DNA of 64,000 bases. It comes from Streptomyces sp. NBC_00554 (GTDB lineage: Bacteria; Actinomycetota; Actinomycetes; Streptomycetales; Streptomycetaceae). The stretch lies in contig NZ_CP107799.1 in the NCBI RefSeq assembly GCF_041431135.1, positions 6,076,001 through 6,140,000 on the forward strand, in the 5' to 3' direction. The notes beneath the pieces are model-generated. The model was not told the origin of the DNA, made no database searches, and saw only the letters and a program-made list of their open reading frames with translations. This document shows positions 1 through 8,712 of this stretch, one piece after another (the stretch's first letter is position 1; each line of letters opens with the position of its first letter). A program made the translations under genes and the position numbers.

Positions 1-169
1 CACGCGGGAGGTGCTCCTCGAGCAGGTGTGGGGCTACCGGCACGCGGCGGACACCCGCCTGGTCAACGTCCATGTCCAGCGGCTGCGCTCCAAGGTCGAG
101 AAGGACCCGGAGCGGCCGGAGATCGTGGTGACCGTCCGTGGCGTCGGTTACAAGGCCGGACCGAGCTGA
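1..169 (+). CDS. mtrA: MtrA response regulator, C-terminal end (partial)
   Basis: Only the last 55 codons are present; the gene begins before the window. The frame encodes the end of an OmpR/PhoB-type winged helix: VWGYRHAADTRLVNVHVQRL, then RSKVEKDPERP and the closing hairpin VRGVGYKAGPS. These are the recognition-helix and wing residues typical of MtrA. The TGA stop at 167-169 lies one base before the probable mtrB start, which fits the mtrA-mtrB-lpqB operon of actinobacteria. MtrA is the DNA-binding partner of the kinase MtrB and acts in cell-wall and developmental control. The name rests on this fragment plus context. Confidence 0.9.
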   Translation, partial: TREVLLEQVWGYRHAADTRLVNVHVQRLRSKVEKDPERPEIVVTVRGVGYKAGPS

Positions 170-170
170 C

Positions 171-2249
171 ATGTCCCGGGACAGTGCCGCTTCGGCGCCC
201 GGTGAGCCGGGGGTCCGGTCGGGGCGGCCTGTCGGCCGGAAAGTGACGGGCTCCCGCTGGGCCCAGTTCGTCGAGGGCGGGCTGCTTCAGGGCGGAGTCC
301 AGGGCAGCCCGGTCCTTCGGCTGTTCATGCGCTGGGTGCGCCGTCCGCTGCTGCCCGTGATGCGGCTGTGGCGGCGCAACATCCAGCTCAAGATCGTCGT
401 CACCACGCTGCTGATGTCGCTCGGCGTGGTGCTGCTGCTCGGCTTCGTCGTCATCGGGCAGGTGCGCAACGGACTGCTGGACGCCAAGGTGAAGGCGTCG
501 CAGAGCCAGGCCACCGGCGGATTCTCGGTGGCCGCGCAGAACGCGGACTCGGCGGCCACGGCGAACGGCGCCGACACCTCGAGCCCGGACGGCCGCCCCT
601 CCAAGAACGTCAGCCAGTGGATGAGCGACCTCGTGGTGTCCCTCTCCAGCGGCGGCCAGGGCGCCTTCGACGTCGTGACGCTCAGCTCCACCGCGGCCGG
701 TGACGGCGGCGCCGGGCTGGGGCCGCGCTCCTCCGGCAACGTCGATCCGACGCTGAGCGTGCCGGAGAACCTGCGCGCCCGTGTCGACAGCAACACGGCG
801 GCGGCCCAGAGCTACACGCGGGTCGTCTACAAGGACGCCAAGGACTCGCAGCCGGCGCTGGTCATCGGCAAGCAGGTCACCGACCCCAACGGCGACCGGT
901 ACCAGCTCTACTACCTCTTCCCGCTGACGCAGGAGGAGAAGTCGCTGAGCCTGGTCAAGGGGACACTCGCGACGGCGGGGCTGTTCGTCGTGGTGCTCCT
1001 CGGGGCCATCGCCTGGCTCGTGGTGCGCCAGGTCGTCACGCCGGTACGGATGGCCGCGGGCATCGCCGAGCGGTTGTCCGCCGGGCGTCTCCAGGAACGT
1101 ATGAAGGTCACCGGCGAGGACGACATCGCGCGGCTCGGCGAGGCCTTCAACAAGATGGCGCAGAACCTGCAGCTGAAGATCCAGCAGCTGGAGGACCTGT
1201 CGCGGATGCAGCGGCGGTTCGTGTCCGACGTCTCGCACGAGCTGCGTACGCCGCTGACGACGGTGCGGATGGCGGCCGACGTCATCCACGACGCGCGCGT
1301 GGACTTCGATCCGATGACCGCCAGGTCGGCCGAGCTGCTCGCCGACCAGCTCGACCGGTTCGAGGGGCTGCTCGCGGACCTGCTGGAGATCAGCCGCTTC
1401 GACGCGGGTGCGGCGGCGCTGGAGGCCGAGCCGATAGACCTTCGTGAGGTCGTACGGCGGGTCGTCAGCGGGGCCGATCCGCTCGCCGAGCGCAAGGGCA
1501 CGCAGATACGGGTCGTCGGCGACCAGCAACCGGTGATCGCCGAGGCGGATGCCCGGCGGGTGGAGCGGGTGCTGCGCAATCTCGTCGTCAACGCCGTGGA
1601 GCACGGCGAGGGCAGGGACGTCGTGGTCAAGCTGGCCGCGGCGGGCGGCGCGGTCGCGGTCGCGGTGCGCGACTACGGGGTGGGACTCAAGCCCGGTGAG
1701 GCGACCCGGGTCTTCAGCCGCTTCTGGCGGGCGGACCCGGCACGCGCGCGTACTACGGGCGGAACAGGCCTTGGGCTGTCCATCGCCCTGGAGGACGCGC
1801 GTTTGCACGGCGGCTGGCTGCAGGCCTGGGGCGAGCCGGGTGGCGGTTCGCAGTTCCGGCTCACGCTGCCCCGGACGGCGGACGAGCCGCTGCGGGGGTC
1901 GCCGATACCGCTGGAGCCCAAGGACTCACGGCGTAATCGTGGACTTAATGAGGCCGGTTTGCCGCTCGGAGGCAGTGGCAAGCTCGCGACGGTGCCGGTG
2001 CAGCAGCCCACGGGCGGGAGTGCGCCGCAGCGGACGCCGGTCGTGCCGCGGATGACAGGGGCGTCCCCCACGGCCGATCCGACGGCGCTGCCGGGCAACG
2101 GCGCGCGCGTGGTGCCGCGGCCCACAGGCGCCGTACGACGTCCGGACGACGCACCTGCCGCGGGCGGGGAGCGGGCCGCGCAGGAGCGCGAGCGGGCCGG
2201 CGGGGAGCCGGAGGGGCTCGGACAAGGGGAGGCATTTCGTGGGCGCTGA
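171..2249 (+). CDS. mtrB: MtrB sensor histidine kinase
   Basis: Membrane histidine kinase, 692 aa from ATG 171; a GTG 33 bases upstream is in frame but lies inside mtrA. Transmembrane segments are near residues 75-98 and 265-289 and flank an extracytoplasmic sensor region. HAMP follows, then HisKA with the phospho-acceptor in VSDVSHELRTPL (about H356), then the ATPase domain with an N-box (LVVNAVEHGEG) and G-box GTGLGLSIA near 530. About 120 C-terminal residues after the kinase core are low in complexity and rich in Pro, Gly and Arg. It sits between mtrA and lpqB, whose start overlaps the mtrB end by 11 bases, so the three are probably translated together. MtrB phosphorylates MtrA; LpqB is known to modulate this in mycobacteria. 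Confidence 0.95.
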   Translation: MSRDSAASAPGEPGVRSGRPVGRKVTGSRWAQFVEGGLLQGGVQGSPVLRLFMRWVRRPLLPVMRLWRRNIQLKIVVTTLLMSLGVVLLLGFVVIGQVRNGLLDAKVKASQSQATGGFSVAAQNADSAATANGADTSSPDGRPSKNVSQWMSDLVVSLSSGGQGAFDVVTLSSTAAGDGGAGLGPRSSGNVDPTLSVPENLRARVDSNTAAAQSYTRVVYKDAKDSQPALVIGKQVTDPNGDRYQLYYLFPLTQEEKSLSLVKGTLATAGLFVVVLLGAIAWLVVRQVVTPVRMAAGIAERLSAGRLQERMKVTGEDDIARLGEAFNKMAQNLQLKIQQLEDLSRMQRRFVSDVSHELRTPLTTVRMAADVIHDARVDFDPMTARSAELLADQLDRFEGLLADLLEISRFDAGAAALEAEPIDLREVVRRVVSGADPLAERKGTQIRVVGDQQPVIAEADARRVERVLRNLVVNAVEHGEGRDVVVKLAAAGGAVAVAVRDYGVGLKPGEATRVFSRFWRADPARARTTGGTGLGLSIALEDARLHGGWLQAWGEPGGGSQFRLTLPRTADEPLRGSPIPLEPKDSRRNRGLNEAGLPLGGSGKLATVPVQQPTGGSAPQRTPVVPRMTGASPTADPTALPGNGARVVPRPTGAVRRPDDAPAAGGERAAQERERAGGEPEGLGQGEAFRGR

Positions 2250-4092
2250 CCGCGAGCGGCGAGGCGGTCGACGGCGTCCGGTGCGAGTGGGGGCGTACGT
2301 CGGCTGCGGCGCGCTGCTGCTGGCCGGGTGCGCCTCGATGCCCGACAGCGGGGATCTGCGGGACGTCGAGTCCACGCCGCGGGCGGACTCGCAGGTCCGG
2401 GTCTTCGCGGTGCCACCGCGGGAGGACGCCCAGCCGGCGGAGATCGTACGGGGCTTCCTGGAGGCGCTAACCAGCGACGACGCGCAGTACGAGACGGCAC
2501 GCAAGTACCTGGCGACGGGCGCTCGCAAGACGTGGGATCCCTACCGGTCCACGGCAGTCCTCGCGGACGGACCGAACACCGAGTTGGTGCACACGGCGAG
2601 CAGAGAAGGCGCCGACGACGGTTTCCTGTACCAGCTGAGCGGCAGCAAGGTCGCCACGGTGGACGCGCAGCACGCGTATGCACCGGAGTCCGGCGCGTAC
2701 ACCGCGGCCGTGCATCTCACTCAGCAGAAGGACAAGCAGTGGCGCATCGACGGGCTGCCCCCGGGTGTGGTGATGGGCAAGTCCGACTTCGAGCGCAACT
2801 ACGACTCCGTCAACAAGTACTACTTCGCTTCGGACGTGTCCTCCGGGACAGGCGGACAGGGCGGACAGCTCAGGACTGTCGCCGACCCGGTCTATGTACG
2901 CGGGGAGGTGGATCCGATGACGGAGATGGTCCGCACGCTCCTGGAAGGGCCCACCAGTTGGCTGGACCCTGTGGTGACGTCGAGTTTCCCCTCCGGTACG
3001 GAGCTCAAGAAGGGCGTCAAGTCCCTGTCGCCCGATGACCGCAACTGGGTCACCGTTCCGCTGAACAGCAAGGCCGACCGTGTCGGACAGGCCCAGTGCA
3101 ACAAGATGGCGGCCCAACTCTTCTTCACGCTCCAGGACCTGACGCCCACGGGGGTGGAGGAGGTGGAGCTGCAGAAGTCGGACGGCTCGCAGCTGTGTGC
3201 GCTCGATGAGGAGAAGGCGCAGACCGTGGCCTCGCACGGCACGGGACAGTCTCCCGAGTACCAGTACTTCATCGATGCCAAGCAGCGTCTTGTACGGATG
3301 CCCAGCGGCAACGGGGACAAACTGCCCGAGCCGGTGCCCGGTGCGCTGGGCGAGGGCGACACGAAGCTGCGGGCGGCAGCGGTGTCGCGGGACGAGGACA
3401 TCGCGGCCGGGGTCTCGACCGACGGGAGTTCGCTGTACGTCGGGTCGCTGGTGTCGGGCAGTTCGCTCGGGGAGGCGGTGCTGCACAGCGAGGGCAAGAC
3501 CGCGGACGACCGGCTGACGACGCCGAGTTGGGACGGACGGGGCGACCTGTGGGTGGCCGACCGCGACACCAAGAAGCCCCGGCTTCTTCTGCTGGAGAAG
3601 GGCGCGGGCGAACCGCTGGTGGTCTCGGCGCCGGGTCTCGACGGGCGCATCGAGGCCGTACGGGTCGCCGCCGACGGGGTGCGGATCGCGCTGATCGTCG
3701 AGAAGGACGGCAAGAGCTCGCTGCAGATCGGGCGTATCGAGCGCGACACCAAGTCCGGTGAGCGGCCCGTCGTCTCGATCCTCGAACTGCGTGCCGCGGC
3801 ACCGCAGCTGGAGGAGGTCACGGCCATGTCGTGGGCCGGGGACAGCCGGCTCGTGGTGGTCGGGCGCGAGGAAGGCGGCGTGCAGCAGATGGGGTACGTC
3901 CAGGTCGACGGCTCCACTCCGGTGGGTACGGCGCCCTCCGCGCTGACGGGCGTGAAGGAGATCGCCGCGTCCGAGGACGAGCGGCTGCCGCTGGTGGCGC
4001 ACTCGGAGGAGGACGGGATCGTGCGGCTGTCGTCCGGAGAGCAGTGGCAGCAAGTGGTCAAGGACGGGACGGCACCGGTCTATCCCGGGTAG
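2239..4092 (+). CDS. lpqB: Lipoprotein LpqB, GerMN domain
   Basis: 617-aa lipoprotein that in actinobacteria interacts with the MtrB sensor. It starts at GTG 2239, with a GGGGAGG ribosome site just upstream inside the mtrB end. The N-terminus is basic (RERRGGRRR), followed by a hydrophobic stretch and the lipobox LLAGC, so Cys31 should be lipidated and the protein anchored outside the membrane. A GerMN-type module lies around residues 190-330 (VDPMTEMVRTLLEGP is visible). The C-terminal half looks like a beta-propeller, with repeated WDGRGDLWVAD-type and LSWAGDSRL-type blades. Length and order match the family. It is co-transcribed with mtrAB by position. Confidence 0.95.
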   Translation: MGADRERRGGRRRPVRVGAYVGCGALLLAGCASMPDSGDLRDVESTPRADSQVRVFAVPPREDAQPAEIVRGFLEALTSDDAQYETARKYLATGARKTWDPYRSTAVLADGPNTELVHTASREGADDGFLYQLSGSKVATVDAQHAYAPESGAYTAAVHLTQQKDKQWRIDGLPPGVVMGKSDFERNYDSVNKYYFASDVSSGTGGQGGQLRTVADPVYVRGEVDPMTEMVRTLLEGPTSWLDPVVTSSFPSGTELKKGVKSLSPDDRNWVTVPLNSKADRVGQAQCNKMAAQLFFTLQDLTPTGVEEVELQKSDGSQLCALDEEKAQTVASHGTGQSPEYQYFIDAKQRLVRMPSGNGDKLPEPVPGALGEGDTKLRAAAVSRDEDIAAGVSTDGSSLYVGSLVSGSSLGEAVLHSEGKTADDRLTTPSWDGRGDLWVADRDTKKPRLLLLEKGAGEPLVVSAPGLDGRIEAVRVAADGVRIALIVEKDGKSSLQIGRIERDTKSGERPVVSILELRAAAPQLEEVTAMSWAGDSRLVVVGREEGGVQQMGYVQVDGSTPVGTAPSALTGVKEIAASEDERLPLVAHSEEDGIVRLSSGEQWQQVVKDGTAPVYPG

Positions 4093-4165
4093 CCCTGCCC
4101 GCGGATGACGGCTGTGCGGGTGACGTCTCCGCAGGGTGGACGGGGCTGTCCGACGGCCGCGTCGG

Positions 4166-4190
4166 TTATCCACAGGGAGTTATCCACAGG
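4166..4190 (+). promoter_or_regulatory. Two tandem DnaA-box-like sites
   Basis: TTATCCACAGG occurs twice as a direct repeat (4166-4176 and 4180-4190), start to start 14 bases, in the 136-bp gap between lpqB and the comF-like gene. TTATCCACA is the exact E. coli DnaA consensus; Streptomyces oriC boxes more often read TTGTCCACA. The pair lies about 40 bp before the comF-like start. DnaA binding here is an inference. Confidence 0.45.
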
Positions 4191-4228
4191 GGTGGCCGGT
4201 CGGCCCGTGCCTTGGCACAGTGGTGGGC

Positions 4229-5353
4229 ATGCGGGGGTGGTGGCAGGACCTCACGGATCTGGTGCTGCCGGCCGAGTGCGGAGGCTGCGGGAGGCCTCGC
4301 ACGGTGCTCTGTACCGAGTGCCGTGCCGCCCTGACCGGGGCCGCACCGAGCCGGGTGCGACCGGTGCCGGAGCCGTCCGGGCTGCCTGTGGTGCACGCGG
4401 CGGCTCCCTACGAGGACGAGGTGCGGGCGGTGCTCCTCGCCCATAAGGAACGGGGGGCGCTGATGCTCGCGGGGCCTCTCGGGGCGGCCCTGGCCGGGGC
4501 TGTGCGGGCGGGACTGGGGTACATGCGCCACCCAGTGCAGGAGAGGCGGCTCATGGCCTCGGAGGGCTCGCTGAGGGGCGGGAACGGGCAGCTGTGGACC
4601 GAGCCTCCGTCGGGGGCGGGCGGCGGGTCGCCGGGGACTGCGGGTGGCCGGTCGGGGGCGGGCGGGTCGCGAAGGGAGCAGGGGGGACGGCCGTGGGTTC
4701 GGGACGACCGAACGGGAGTCGGTGGCGGGCAGCCGTCGGCGGGGAGTGGGCGGGTGCCGCCGGGAGCTGCCGGCGGAGCCGGACGTGGGGGCGTGCTGCT
4801 GGTTCCCGTGCCGTCCTCGCGGCAGGCGGTGCGGGCACGAGGGCATGATCCGGCGCGGCGGATCGCTCTCGCCGCGGCGGGTGAGCTGCGTCGTACGGGG
4901 ACTCCGGCCCGGGTGCTCGCCGTGCTGCGGCAGCAGCGTGCCGTGGCCGACCAGTCGGGGCTCAACTCCCGGCAGCGGCTGGACAATCTCGCGGGCGCCC
5001 TGGAGGTGGCTGCCGGGGGTGAACGGCTGTTGGCGGACGGCGGCCGGATCGTGCTCGTGGACGACCTGATGACGACGGGCGCCTCGCTGACGGAGGCGGC
5101 GCGTGCCGTGCGGACGGTGGTGCCGGACGCCGACACCGACGCCGACGACGTTTGCCGGGTGGCGGTACGGGCACCGGCAGGGGACTGCGGGGCAGCGAAA
5201 GCGGCGGCGAGGGCAGACCGATCACGGGCGGCCCAGGGAGTGGCGGGCAGGCGCGAAACGGGAGGCGTGACGGCTATGGGCGGAGCGGGAGTCATGATCT
5301 GCGCGGCAGTGATCGCGGCGCCACCTGACTCGTTCGAAATAAACCGGAACTGA
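4229..5353 (+). CDS. ComF family phosphoribosyltransferase-like protein
   Basis: 374 aa from ATG 4229; an in-frame upstream ATG at 4136 would extend into the DnaA-box region and has no family-like sequence. The N-terminus has a zinc-ribbon pattern with Cys17, Cys20, Cys28 and Cys31 (AECGGCGRP, LCTEC). The C-terminal half is a PRTase fold, with the PRPP-binding motif VLVDDLMTTGASL near residues 275-287. ComF relatives take part in DNA uptake in competent bacteria; the role in Streptomyces is unknown. About 85 residues of Gly/Arg/Ser-rich low-complexity sequence (residues ~105-190) and a further Ala/Arg-rich stretch near 310-345 interrupt the family core. The end SFEINRN looks like a normal family C-terminus. 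hpf follows after 316 bp. Confidence 0.85.
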   Translation: MRGWWQDLTDLVLPAECGGCGRPRTVLCTECRAALTGAAPSRVRPVPEPSGLPVVHAAAPYEDEVRAVLLAHKERGALMLAGPLGAALAGAVRAGLGYMRHPVQERRLMASEGSLRGGNGQLWTEPPSGAGGGSPGTAGGRSGAGGSRREQGGRPWVRDDRTGVGGGQPSAGSGRVPPGAAGGAGRGGVLLVPVPSSRQAVRARGHDPARRIALAAAGELRRTGTPARVLAVLRQQRAVADQSGLNSRQRLDNLAGALEVAAGGERLLADGGRIVLVDDLMTTGASLTEAARAVRTVVPDADTDADDVCRVAVRAPAGDCGAAKAAARADRSRAAQGVAGRRETGGVTAMGGAGVMICAAVIAAPPDSFEINRN

Positions 5354-5669
5354 CCGGGAACTTGCATCGTTGCAGGTAATGACTCGACCAATTCACCTGA
5401 ACGGAGGTACGCCGCAGTAGAGGGTGACGACATCCGTCCGGGCGAGATATGTTCGGTTGTGAGGCAATGGCGCAGGCCGTACCTCGTATATCGGAATGCC
5501 GTGCCGCGGGTTTTTTGCAATCACCCGCATCGGTTGGGGTGTAGATCTTGCCCATGGGGGAGGAGGAGGTGAAAGTCACCGAGTCCGAGGTTCCGGGACT
5601 CACCGGAGCCTGGTGCAAAAGGGAGACGCCCCGCCAGTGGAGTGGGGCTATCCGGGAACGGAGTTCTGC
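5354..5669 (+). other. Gap before hpf, probable promoter region
   Basis: 316 bp without a supported gene. The hpf frame is open back to 5496, but that sequence is unlike HPF. A short dyad GAGTCC/GGACTC lies near 5583-5603, and a purine-rich stretch GGGGGAGGAGGAGG near 5555. No consensus promoter could be fixed by eye. HPF genes are usually stress or stationary-phase induced, so regulation probably lies here. Confidence 0.4.
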
Positions 5670-6362
5670 GTGGACATCGTCGTCAAGGGCCGCAAGACCG
5701 AGGTGCCCGAGAGGTTCCGCAAGCACGTGGCCGAGAAGCTGAAGCTGGAGAAGATCCAGAAGCTCGATGGCAAGGTGATCAGCCTCGACGTCGAGGTGTC
5801 CAAGGAGCCGAACCCCCGTCAGGCCGACCGTTGTGACCGAGTGGAGATCACGCTCCGCTCCCGCGGTCCGGTGATCCGGGCGGAGGCCTCGGCAAACGAT
5901 CCGTATGCAGCACTCGACCTGGCGGCGGACAAACTCGAAGCCCGGCTGCGCAAGCAGCACGACAAGCGCTACACCCGCCGTGGTACCGGCAGGATCTCGG
6001 CAGCAGAGGTCGCCGACCGCGTGCCGGGCGCCGCGACGCTCAACGGAGACGGCAGCGTCGTCCACGACGAGGAACCCGACAGCGTGCCGACGAAGAAGGT
6101 CGGCCCCCTCGAGGTCATGGGCGAAGGCCCCCTCGTCGTCCGCGAGAAGACCCACGTGGCCGCACCCATGTCCCTTGACCAGGCCCTCTACGAGATGGAA
6201 CTGGTCGGGCACGACTTCTATCTGTTCGTCGACTCCGAGACCAAGGAACCGAGTGTTGTCTACCGGCGGCACGCGTACGACTACGGCGTCATCCACCTCA
6301 ACACGGACCCGATGGTCGCCCAGGCCGGGTCGGCCGGGCCGGGCGGAGCGCTCGGCGGCTGA
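5670..6362 (+). CDS. hpf: Long-form ribosome hibernation promoting factor (HPF/RaiA)
   Basis: Ribosome-associated factor that pairs 70S ribosomes into inactive dimers during stasis. The chosen start is GTG 5670, giving MDIVVKGRKTEVPERFRKHV; GGAACGGAG sits at the right distance upstream. Longer in-frame starts add unrelated sequence. The 230-aa protein has an N-terminal S30AE fold (residues ~1-105), a variable linker, and the C-terminal dimerisation domain (YEMELVGHDFYLFVD, VVYRRHAYDYGVIHL) that defines the long form. A strong terminator hairpin follows directly. Neighbours are the comF-like gene and an orphan response regulator, a conserved actinobacterial order. Confidence 0.93.
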   Translation: MDIVVKGRKTEVPERFRKHVAEKLKLEKIQKLDGKVISLDVEVSKEPNPRQADRCDRVEITLRSRGPVIRAEASANDPYAALDLAADKLEARLRKQHDKRYTRRGTGRISAAEVADRVPGAATLNGDGSVVHDEEPDSVPTKKVGPLEVMGEGPLVVREKTHVAAPMSLDQALYEMELVGHDFYLFVDSETKEPSVVYRRHAYDYGVIHLNTDPMVAQAGSAGPGGALGG

Positions 6363-6383
6363 CCCACCCCGGTGACAGCTGAG

Positions 6384-6424
6384 CCGGTGCCCCTGGAGCG
6401 CTTGTGCGCCCCCAGGGGCACCGG
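6384..6424 (+). terminator. Rho-independent type terminator after hpf
   Basis: Perfect 13-bp stem CCGGTGCCCCTGG / CCAGGGGCACCGG with an inner GCGC-TTGT-GCGC stem in the loop. It begins 21 bases after the hpf stop. It lacks a long T tract, as is common in Streptomyces. Confidence 0.8.
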
Positions 6425-6567
6425 TGTGCGACCTTTCGCGCCCCGCGCTGTCACCGCGCTGTCGCTCGGGCATGGAATCATGGCCGTACCGGCCCAACCC
6501 GTGGGCCGCTGCCTTGGGTTGGCGATGGCACAAGAAACACAGGCCACGGCCTTCAGGGGGAGGAACG

Positions 6568-7314
6568 ATGGCGGACAGCTTCGGACCGATGCGTGACGCG
6601 GATGCCGGCGACGGCGTCGTCGCCATGGGCCCGGACGCGGGGTCTCCACGCAAGGAGCCCATCCGGGTCCTGGTGGTGGACGACCACGCCCTCTTCCGCC
6701 GCGGCCTGGAGATCGTGCTCGCGGCCGAGGAGGACATCCAGGTCGTCGGTGAGGCCGGTGACGGGGCCGAGGCGGTCGACAAAGCGGCCGATCTGCTGCC
6801 GGACATCGTGCTGATGGACGTACGGATGCCGAAGCGGGGCGGAATCGAGGCGTGCACCTCCATCAAGGAGGTGGCCCCCAGCGCGAAGATCATCATGTTG
6901 ACGATCAGCGACGAGGAAGCCGATCTCTACGACGCGATCAAGGCGGGCGCGACCGGATATCTCCTCAAGGAGATTTCCACCGACGAAGTGGCCACAGCCA
7001 TTCGCGCGGTGGCCGACGGACAGTCGCAGATCAGCCCCTCCATGGCGTCGAAACTGCTCACCGAGTTCAAGTCGATGATCCAGCGCACCGACGAGCGTCG
7101 GCTGGTGCCCGCGCCGCGGCTGACGGAGCGCGAGCTGGAGGTTCTCAAGCTCGTCGCCACGGGGATGAACAACCGGGATATCGCCAAGGAGTTGTTCATC
7201 TCCGAGAACACGGTGAAGAACCATGTGCGCAACATCCTGGAGAAGCTGCAGCTGCACTCCAGGATGGAGGCCGTGGTGTACGCGATGCGGGAGAAGATCC
7301 TCGAGATTCGCTAG
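6568..7314 (+). CDS. Orphan NarL/LuxR-family response regulator
   Basis: 248 aa from ATG 6568, chosen because GGGGGAGGAACG precedes it; the frame is open further upstream but that part is not receiver-like. The receiver domain begins at IRVLVVDDHALF. The acidic pair, the phospho-acceptor Asp in DIVLMDVRMP, the Thr/Ser in IIMLTIS and the Lys in GYLLKE are all intact. The C-terminal LuxR helix-turn-helix reads LTERELEVLKLVATGMNNRD then KELFISENTVKNHVRNIL. No histidine kinase is adjacent, so its partner must be elsewhere. It sits between hpf and the convergent YcaQ-like gene. Target genes are unknown. Confidence 0.9.
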   Translation: MADSFGPMRDADAGDGVVAMGPDAGSPRKEPIRVLVVDDHALFRRGLEIVLAAEEDIQVVGEAGDGAEAVDKAADLLPDIVLMDVRMPKRGGIEACTSIKEVAPSAKIIMLTISDEEADLYDAIKAGATGYLLKEISTDEVATAIRAVADGQSQISPSMASKLLTEFKSMIQRTDERRLVPAPRLTERELEVLKLVATGMNNRDIAKELFISENTVKNHVRNILEKLQLHSRMEAVVYAMREKILEIR

Positions 7315-7371
7315 TCACTCGGGTGAGTTGGGTGGCTTGCGTGAGTTGGGGGAGTCGGGTTCGTCGGGTGG

Positions 7372-8562
7372 TCACGCGAGTGCGCGTGACAGCTCTCTGG
7401 TGAGTGGGGCGCGCAGCTCCGGGGCGTCCACCCGTTCCACTCGTACGTCCGTGCAGTCCACCCAGCTCGCGGCCTCCACCAGGGCCTGGGCCACCGCGGG
7501 GACGGCCTTGGGGCCGTCCAGGGTGACCTGCTTGGCGACCAGGGTGCGGCCCTCGCGGGCGGGGTCCACGCGGCCGACGAGCCGGCCGCCGGCGAGGACC
7601 GGCATCGCGAAGTAGCCGTACACCCGCTTCGGCTTGGGGGTGTACGCCTCCAGGCGGTGGGTGAAGCCGAAGATCCGCTCGGTGCGGGCCCGCTCCCAGA
7701 TGAGGGAGTCGAACGGCGACAGCAGCGTCGTACGGTGGCGGCCGCGCGGGGTCGTTTCCAGGGCCTCCGGGTCCGCCCACGCGGGCTTGCCCCAGCCCGC
7801 CACCGTCACCGGGACCAGGCCCGAGTCGGCGATCACCGCGTCGACCTGTTCGCCCTTGAGGCGGTGGTAGTCGGCGATGTCCGCGCGCGTGCCGACGCCC
7901 AGGGACTGGCCCGCGAGGCGGACGAGGCGGCGCAGGCACTCCGGGTCGTCCAGCTCGTCATGGAGCAGCGCGTCGGGGATCGCGCGCTCTGCGAGGTCGT
8001 ACACCCGCTTCCAGCCGCGGCGTTCGGTGCACACCACCTCGCCGTACATCAGCGCGCGTTCCACTGCCACCTTGGTGCCCGACCAGTCCCACCACTCGCT
8101 GGTCTTCTTCGCGCCGCCCAAGTCCGTGGCCGTGAGGGGGCCTTCGGTGCGGAGCTGCTTGATGACCTGGTCGTAGGTGCCGTCCGGCAGGTCGTGGTTC
8201 CAGTGCGGGCGGGCGCGGTAGGAGCGGCGGCGGAAGGCGAAGTGGGGCCACTCCTCCACGGGGAGGATGCAGGCGGCGTGGGACCAGTACTCGAAGGCGT
8301 GGGGTGCGCCGTCGGAACCCGGCGTCCAGTACGCCTGGTCCACCGTCTTGCGGCCTACCGCGCCCAGGCGGGCGTACGGGATGAGTTCGTGGGAGCGGGC
8401 GAGGACGGAGATCGTGTCGAGTTGGACCGCGCCGAGGTGTCGCAGGACTCCGCGTACGCCGCTCCTGCGGTCCGGGGCGCCCAGGAAGCCCTGGGCGCGT
8501 AGGGCGATGCGGCGGGCTTCGTCGGTGGAGAGTTCGGTGGTGGGACGCGGGAGGCTCGTCAT
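7372..8562 (-). CDS. YcaQ/AlkX-type winged-helix DNA glycosylase
   Basis: 396 aa from ATG 8562, with GAGGAC as ribosome site; the frame is open to 8700 but that part falls in an extragenic repeat. The protein belongs to the HTH_42/AlkZ superfamily of enzymes that unhook DNA crosslinks. The catalytic signature Q-phi-D is visible as AVQLDTISV (Gln47, Asp49), which fits the YcaQ (AlkX) branch rather than the QPhiQ AlkZ branch. Also typical are AYWTPGSDGAPHAFEYWSHA and the later LLSPFDSLIWERARTERIFG with YGYFAMPVLAGGRLVGRVDP. It is convergent with the response regulator. Substrate is inferred from family only. Confidence 0.85.
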   Translation of the reverse strand: MTSLPRPTTELSTDEARRIALRAQGFLGAPDRRSGVRGVLRHLGAVQLDTISVLARSHELIPYARLGAVGRKTVDQAYWTPGSDGAPHAFEYWSHAACILPVEEWPHFAFRRRSYRARPHWNHDLPDGTYDQVIKQLRTEGPLTATDLGGAKKTSEWWDWSGTKVAVERALMYGEVVCTERRGWKRVYDLAERAIPDALLHDELDDPECLRRLVRLAGQSLGVGTRADIADYHRLKGEQVDAVIADSGLVPVTVAGWGKPAWADPEALETTPRGRHRTTLLSPFDSLIWERARTERIFGFTHRLEAYTPKPKRVYGYFAMPVLAGGRLVGRVDPAREGRTLVAKQVTLDGPKAVPAVAQALVEAASWVDCTDVRVERVDAPELRAPLTRELSRALA

Positions 8563-8620
8563 GTCCTCACGGTAGGCGGTGCCACTGACAGTGGGGGTCT
8601 GCCTCATGGTTCCCGGGGTG

Positions 8621-8712
8621 GGGGCTGGGGTCGGGGTGGGTCGCGTGGCCCGGCGCTTGCGGGGTGCCGCTGTGCCCACCCGTGCCGCCCCTAGCGGCAC
8701 GCATGCCCACAG
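8621..8712 (-). repeat. 92-bp extragenic repeat, copy 1
   Basis: 90 of 92 bases match 14017-14108 in the same orientation. Each copy has a GTGCCGCT/AGCGGCAC dyad (8-bp arms) and ends in GGCACGCATGCCCACAG. This copy lies between the YcaQ-like gene start and the GNAT gene end. It explains the open but meaningless frame upstream of 8562. Confidence 0.85.
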
